This document shows, piece after piece, positions 12,227-16,335 of a stretch of 16,335 bases of DNA. The position numbers and the translations under genes are program-made. Source of the DNA: Nitrosarchaeum sp. (lineage in GTDB: Archaea > Thermoproteota > Nitrososphaeria > Nitrososphaerales > Nitrosopumilaceae); NCBI GenBank assembly GCA_013140415.1, contig JABFSW010000020.1:1-16335 (forward strand). Direction: 5' to 3'. The notes below the pieces were generated by a model that was given only the letters and a program-made list of their open reading frames with translations, ran no database searches and was not told the DNA's origin. How positions within the stretch are numbered: the first letter of the stretch is position 1; each line of letters opens with the position of its first letter.

Positions 12227-12622
12227 TTGGGAAAATCTATCAAAGAAAAAATAGATGACATACATGAATCCCTTGAAGAAAAAATTGATGATGTCAAAGA
12301 AACTGTACAAGATGTTCAAAAAGAGGCAGTAAGCATTGGTAAAGAACAGGGTAGAGGGATAAAAGCAGAATACAAGGACATTGAAAAAATTAGACACAAC
12401 AAAGAACTAATCTACTATAAATCAGACGCTCTTGCCATAGTTAGCCGTAAGTTAGGTGGATTTGATGAATTTCTCAAAGTAGTTGATGATTTGACTAGAG
12501 AAGGATATTGGATGATGAATTCAGAAGATGTCAAAAATGTACTTGGAAACTTTGGGCTTAGTATGCCAGGTCAAGCTAGAGGAACATTGTATTACTTTCA
12601 AAACAAAAAATACATCAACTAA
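12227..12622 (+). CDS. Coiled-coil protein with conserved C-terminal domain
   Basis: A 131-residue cytoplasmic protein. Residues 1-52 form a charged amphipathic helix with 11-residue periodicity (K-I-D-D-I-H-E-S-L-E-E then K-I-D-D-V-K-E-T-V), reminiscent of LEA/apolipoprotein-like or YtxH-type helices. Residues about 60-131 are a compact domain with L-G-G-F-D-E-F-L-K, D-L-T-R-E-G-Y-W-M-M and a final G-T-L-Y-Y-F-Q. No catalytic motif is seen. The start is TTG, immediately preceded by in-frame TAG-TAA, with a TATA box 27 nt upstream. Its stop is 7 bases from the stop of the large repeat protein on the other strand. Membrane-surface association or a stress role is possible, but function is unknown. 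Confidence 0.8.
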   Translation: MGKSIKEKIDDIHESLEEKIDDVKETVQDVQKEAVSIGKEQGRGIKAEYKDIEKIRHNKELIYYKSDALAIVSRKLGGFDEFLKVVDDLTREGYWMMNSEDVKNVLGNFGLSMPGQARGTLYYFQNKKYIN

Positions 12623-12629
12623 CTATAGT

Positions 12630-15600
12630 TCAAGAATTAATTAACAAGCCAGCGCATCTAAAAATGGACTTGTCTTTAATCTCTGATTGCCATTTTCCAT
12701 GAAACTTGTATCTTAGTAAATTATCATCATAGTAGGTAGTAAATTCTGTAATTTCACATTCTTTATAATCCCAGGTTTGTAGCATATCGCCTTGTCCATC
12801 TCTTACCTGTACTATAACATTGAAGTTTTCTGGTTTTGTTCCAGCATTAACATAACGACTGGCTAATTCATAAAACCAATTCTTTTCTTTGCTTGAAAGT
12901 GATTCCAAATAGAATATCTTTTTTGAAGAATCTAGTGGATTAGAAGGTATCTGGATTATAGCATTTTCATCAGCGATTGGGACAAATTTTGAAAATGTTT
13001 CAACTGTTTGCGATGGTGAAATATCTGTTCCCTCAAAACTTACTGTAAATGATAATGCTCTTTCATATTCTGATGGCAAAACAGGTCTCAGTATATCTAC
13101 AATGTTTTTCTTTTCTATCTGTGATGGAATTTTCCATCCTCGTCCTTCAAACTGTGAGGTATTATCATTTTTTATACAGACTGGAACGTTATTTGGTGGA
13201 CGAATCATAAGGGTAAATTCATCATTGCACGATACATCTTCTGCAGGAACTCCAATAGATGTTTGAATAATTGGGGAGACTTTTCTCAAATTTCCACTGT
13301 GATCAAATCTAGAATCATTTTGAGGTGAAACCTTAAAGCTGGTTCCGATACAGTCAATCAAAGAGTGTCCCTGTATCTCAGATTTCAGGCTTGGGGCATA
13401 TCGAATTAATGCCATATTGTCACTAAGATGTGTTGAGGCATCTTTGATAGTACATTTGTCATAAATAGTAGAAAACAAAATTGTGCCATCACCAGTAACA
13501 GTATCAAATCTCATATTGACAGGTTCTGGAATTTTTCCTGGATTGACATATCTGCTGACAAACTGATATACATCTTTGTGATGTATGTTTGGTAATCCAC
13601 CAACAGAGACATTTGAATCACCTAATGTGTTAAATTCTTGCAATAATGCAGAAGATCTTTGGCTTTGTAATTCTCCTCCATACCAGTGTACTAGATTAAT
13701 CATTGCTCTATCATATGGCGTGGGTATTGTAGTATATTCTGAATTGCTGTTTTTCTGATCAAAGTCAACTGAGAATCCACTACAGGACAAAGTGGATGTT
13801 TCAACAATATCTGCTGCACCTGTTATGTTGCTTAATGAAAAAGTAGTTAGGACATCATTACGTTTTATCTTAAAGTCCGTGATCTCACAAGAACTATATT
13901 TCCAGGATTGTATTATTGTACCATCACCACTAAGATAATCTAATGTGACATCAAATAGCTCCGGCTTTTTTCCTGGGTTGATGTATTTACTTATAATATC
14001 ATAGTATGGCAACTTGTCCTTACTTGGAAGAGACATCAGAGTAAACTCTGTAGATTTTATGTAATCATTTCTTTGTGTTATGGAAAGATGTGGCATCGTA
14101 TCTAGAACTGTATATGATGAAGTCGATATTCCTGGCTCTTCTGGTTCGATTGGTGGTTCAGTTGTGCAGTCTGATTCTTCACATCCACCTGATCCTCCAT
14201 CACCGCCTCCAGATTCACTACAATGTGGATTGTTTGGTGGACATGGCTTACATCCAGGGGGATTTTGTCCCGGTTCACAATAATCAGGAGATCCAAAGGT
14301 AGTAGGATTCGTGCCAGATTCGACATTGGGTATTACTGTCACGCTAAACTTGACTAATTGCGCCTGAGTCTGGTGTCTCTGCTCAATTTTTGGTGTGAAT
14401 TTGCCTATTGTATTGACTACAATTGGTTCTTCCAAATCGCCGCCAGAAAACGTTGCAACCATTTGTGTTATTCTAGATTGTTCTGATGGTACAAAATTAA
14501 AAGTATTAAGTGATTTTTCTAGTGGTTTTTGTGGTTTGTATAATGTTGCATCAAAAGCATACCCAACACACTGGAAAATTGTTCTGTCTCTGAATTCTTT
14601 TTCAAACTTGTTTGTAAACTTTCTGAGAAATAATGAATCTTCAAGATATGTCTTGTATTCTAGTACTTGGCATTTTTTGTACTTCAAGCTTTGAAGTGTT
14701 GTTCCATCACCTACTAAAACATCTACAGTTACATCAAATGGTTCTGGAATATTTCCTGCATTGATATATTTACTCATTAATTGATAATACCATTCATTGT
14801 CTTTGCTGGGAAGTGATTCTAGATAGAATTTTGGTTCTTCACCAAATGGAGAGTTTGGCAATAGAAATTGGATCTCTTCATTAGTGATTGGTGAGAATTT
14901 TGTAAACGAGTAAACAATTTTCTCAGGTGCAATATCAGATCCTTGGAAATGTACTACAAATGTTTGTGCACGACTCTGTTCATCTATAGAAAGAGTTTGT
15001 TTTGTATCAACATTATTCTTATCTAGATTTGTATCTAATGACAATCCAGAACATTCAAAATATGTCTTGTCACGAATTTCTGAATCTAGTGATTGCTTGA
15101 ATTTGATCAAGTTGTCAGTAAAAAATACCACATAATTATTTGCAGAACAGTCTTTGTATTGCCAGCTTTGCAAGATGTTTCCATTTCCTGTAACTAGATG
15201 GATTGTTGCATCAAATGGTTCGGGAGCAGCACCTGGATTTACATATCTGCTCAAAAATGTATAGTAATTTTCCTTGTCAGTTGTTGGAAGTGATTCCAAG
15301 GCAAATCTTGGTTTTTCTCCTATGACATTTCCTGGAATCGATATAGGAAATGTCGGATTTTTTGCAAGCGGAGTAAACTTGGAAAATGAGTAAAATGTTG
15401 CCTGATTTTGTAATTCTCCGCCCTCAAATTGTACTATGATTCGCTCTGTACGAGTCTCTTTTGGAGATATGATTGGGACAAGAGTTGCTTCTGGCTTTTT
15501 ACTTGGTTTTTTTAGTGAGAAATCTTCAAAGAATCCATCACAACTAAACGCTGTCTTGTCTTTGATTTCTGAGACAAAATCTCCTACAAATTTTAGTTTT

Positions 15601-16235
15601 AATAGATTTTCATCAAGATAAGGCGTATAGGAATTAATTGTACATTTTTGATACTTCCATACTTGAATTGTATATCCATCTCCGCTCAAAACAGAAACAC
15701 TCACATCAAATGATTCTGGTTTTTTTCCTGGATTTATTGACGGGATTACTAGCTCATCATAAAATGATTTTTTGTCTTCGCTTGGTAGCGATTCCAGTTC
15801 CAGTCCATATTGTACATTTTGATAATAATACGGAGAATTGTTTTGATCTTTTGTAATGTGTGTGAATTTTTGGAATGTGTCAAATCTGTATGTCTTTTGT
15901 AAATCACCGCCAGAAAACTCGACAGCATATATCATTGCTCGATTATTGTCATCAATGATATATTTTTGTTCAACAGACTGTTTTGCCTCATTGTATGCTT
16001 CAGAGATTTCTTGAATTGTAGATTGTTCAGTTGTTTTTCCAGGAATTAGATATGGAGATAGTGATCGTTGAAAAAACTTGAGGAATTTTAATCCAAAATC
16101 TCCCTCTGAAAAATAATATGGATCTGATTCCACCATCAAAATAGATCCAGGTATATGCTCTTCGGCAAAGATAAGAATTGGAGTCAGAATTACAAACAAA
16201 GTTAAAAAACTTAGTAATACAATAAAGTGCTTCAA
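12630..16235 (-). CDS. Giant exported protein with six copies of a cysteine-paired module
   Basis: A 1201-residue exported protein, likely at the cell surface. The signal peptide is about 1-24 (ending I-F-A). Six modules of about 130-145 residues lie near 99-242, 263-404, 422-566, 588-827, 842-970 and 1058-1201. Each begins R-A-x3-V-x-F-x-G-G-D/E-L followed by F-x-K-F-x-P. A second half follows with L-E-S-L-P-S-K-D, Y-I/V-N-P/A-G-x-x-P-E-P-F, V-x-G-D-G-x-x-L-Q-S-W-x-Y-K-x-C and E-I-x-D-K-T-x-F-x-C. The cysteine pairs are 198/232, 363/395, 522/556, 783/818, 928/962 and 1160/1194. Module 4 has a Gly/Cys-rich insert; a C-x16-C...R-G-W element lies between modules 5 and 6. The start is TTG with an in-frame TAA three codons upstream and a TATA box 26 nt away. 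No anchor or enzyme motif is seen. A repetitive surface or adhesion protein is likely; the family is not recognised. Confidence 0.87.
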   Translation of the reverse strand: MKHFIVLLSFLTLFVILTPILIFAEEHIPGSILMVESDPYYFSEGDFGLKFLKFFQRSLSPYLIPGKTTEQSTIQEISEAYNEAKQSVEQKYIIDDNNRAMIYAVEFSGGDLQKTYRFDTFQKFTHITKDQNNSPYYYQNVQYGLELESLPSEDKKSFYDELVIPSINPGKKPESFDVSVSVLSGDGYTIQVWKYQKCTINSYTPYLDENLLKLKFVGDFVSEIKDKTAFSCDGFFEDFSLKKPSKKPEATLVPIISPKETRTERIIVQFEGGELQNQATFYSFSKFTPLAKNPTFPISIPGNVIGEKPRFALESLPTTDKENYYTFLSRYVNPGAAPEPFDATIHLVTGNGNILQSWQYKDCSANNYVVFFTDNLIKFKQSLDSEIRDKTYFECSGLSLDTNLDKNNVDTKQTLSIDEQSRAQTFVVHFQGSDIAPEKIVYSFTKFSPITNEEIQFLLPNSPFGEEPKFYLESLPSKDNEWYYQLMSKYINAGNIPEPFDVTVDVLVGDGTTLQSLKYKKCQVLEYKTYLEDSLFLRKFTNKFEKEFRDRTIFQCVGYAFDATLYKPQKPLEKSLNTFNFVPSEQSRITQMVATFSGGDLEEPIVVNTIGKFTPKIEQRHQTQAQLVKFSVTVIPNVESGTNPTTFGSPDYCEPGQNPPGCKPCPPNNPHCSESGGGDGGSGGCEESDCTTEPPIEPEEPGISTSSYTVLDTMPHLSITQRNDYIKSTEFTLMSLPSKDKLPYYDIISKYINPGKKPELFDVTLDYLSGDGTIIQSWKYSSCEITDFKIKRNDVLTTFSLSNITGAADIVETSTLSCSGFSVDFDQKNSNSEYTTIPTPYDRAMINLVHWYGGELQSQRSSALLQEFNTLGDSNVSVGGLPNIHHKDVYQFVSRYVNPGKIPEPVNMRFDTVTGDGTILFSTIYDKCTIKDASTHLSDNMALIRYAPSLKSEIQGHSLIDCIGTSFKVSPQNDSRFDHSGNLRKVSPIIQTSIGVPAEDVSCNDEFTLMIRPPNNVPVCIKNDNTSQFEGRGWKIPSQIEKKNIVDILRPVLPSEYERALSFTVSFEGTDISPSQTVETFSKFVPIADENAIIQIPSNPLDSSKKIFYLESLSSKEKNWFYELASRYVNAGTKPENFNVIVQVRDGQGDMLQTWDYKECEITEFTTYYDDNLLRYKFHGKWQSEIKDKSIFRCAGLLINS
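13134..13229 (-). other. C...C-R-G-W element inside the giant protein
   Basis: Residues about 1003-1034 contain C1003, then P-V-C with C1020, and R-G-W at 1032-1034. A C...P-V-C-V/I-K...R-G-W element of this kind recurs, as I recall, in many exported Nitrosopumilus proteins, so it may be a mobile small module with its own disulfide. It sits in the linker between modules 5 and 6. Confidence 0.5.
14130..14288 (-). other. Gly/Pro/Cys-rich insert in module 4 of the giant protein
   Basis: Residues about 650-702 hold six cysteines (653, 662, 665, 672, 685, 690), a run of glycines (676-684) and a Glu/Pro-rich end. It separates the first half of module 4 (to about 616) from its second half (from about 733). 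The local DNA is clearly GC-richer than its surroundings, which opens several long shadow frames on both strands. Confidence 0.6.
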
Positions 16236-16256
16236 TAATGATTAAATTTTTTTGTT

Positions 16257-16266
16257 ATTTTTAAAG
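16257..16266 (-). promoter_or_regulatory. TATA-like box of the giant repeat protein gene
   Basis: The minus strand reads CTTTAAAAAT, centred about 26 nt before the TTG start at 16235. It fits a leaderless mRNA. The remaining bases to the window edge (16267-16335) are AT-rich and show no gene. Confidence 0.52.
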
Positions 16267-16335
16267 TGTATTGCGAGATTCATTTTGCTTTGTTATTTTA
16301 ATTATCTTAAATGTGGAAAAAGAGAATATTGTTTT

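Noticed and set aside
14075..14326. Several overlapping ORFs on both strands around the Cys/Gly-rich insert
   Set aside because: They arise because the insert is locally GC-rich and lacks stops; the long 1201-residue frame with repeat structure explains the region.
1..16335. Mobile elements, CRISPR arrays, integrase or defence genes
   Set aside because: No transposase, integrase, regularly spaced repeats or terminal inverted repeats were seen; the repeats present are protein-domain repeats.

Overview
The window looks like the chromosome of a marine ammonia-oxidising archaeon close to Nitrosopumilus (Nitrososphaerota, formerly Thaumarchaeota). The reasons are strong AT-richness; a thaumarchaeal-type 4-hydroxybutyryl-CoA dehydratase, the marker of the 3-hydroxypropionate/4-hydroxybutyrate carbon-fixation cycle; an S26B-type (archaeal/ER) signal peptidase; many small zinc-ribbon proteins; exported proteins with the W-I-K-x-N-A-x-W-W repeat; and a consistent archaeal leaderless promoter layout, with a TATA-like box centred about 24-28 nt upstream of most start codons.

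Left part (1-4750). The first bases are probably the 3' end of an acyl-CoA synthetase gene, perhaps 4-hydroxybutyryl-CoA synthetase. It is followed by the dehydratase abfD on +. Opposite come a signal peptidase I and a zinc-ribbon/PRC-barrel protein (both -). Then follow a thioredoxin and a Gly/Pro/Met-rich zinc-ribbon protein (+), a short zinc-ribbon protein (-), and tRNA-Ala(CGC) (-). Three different zinc-ribbon proteins thus surround one thioredoxin.

Middle part (4750-8200). A membrane-anchored beta-propeller of the PQQ glucose/sorbosone dehydrogenase family (-) is divergent from a cyclic amidohydrolase of the dihydroorotase/hydantoinase superfamily (+). Next is a 460-base stretch with no long ORF. 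It is not empty: it holds two RNA-like hairpins, a candidate small RNA ending in a strong hairpin plus T-run, an imperfect inverted repeat, and a leaderless 25-residue mini-gene. A 62-residue secreted protein follows (-).

Right part (8200-16335). This is an export-dominated region: a 540-aa protein with two W-W repeats and two HYR/Ig-like domains; a 38-aa, nine-cysteine mini-gene; a 426-aa protein with a duplicated domain; a 139-aa membrane-anchored protein that is 21% methionine; a coiled-coil cytoplasmic protein; and a 1201-aa exported protein built of six copies of one approximately 145-residue module. Each module carries one cysteine pair 32-35 residues apart.

No mobile element, CRISPR array or defence island was seen. 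The genes do not form one obvious operon; almost every gene has its own promoter. The most promising undescribed material is the pair of leaderless mini-genes, the candidate small RNA, and the six-module disulfide-paired surface protein. Functions proposed for these are inference.
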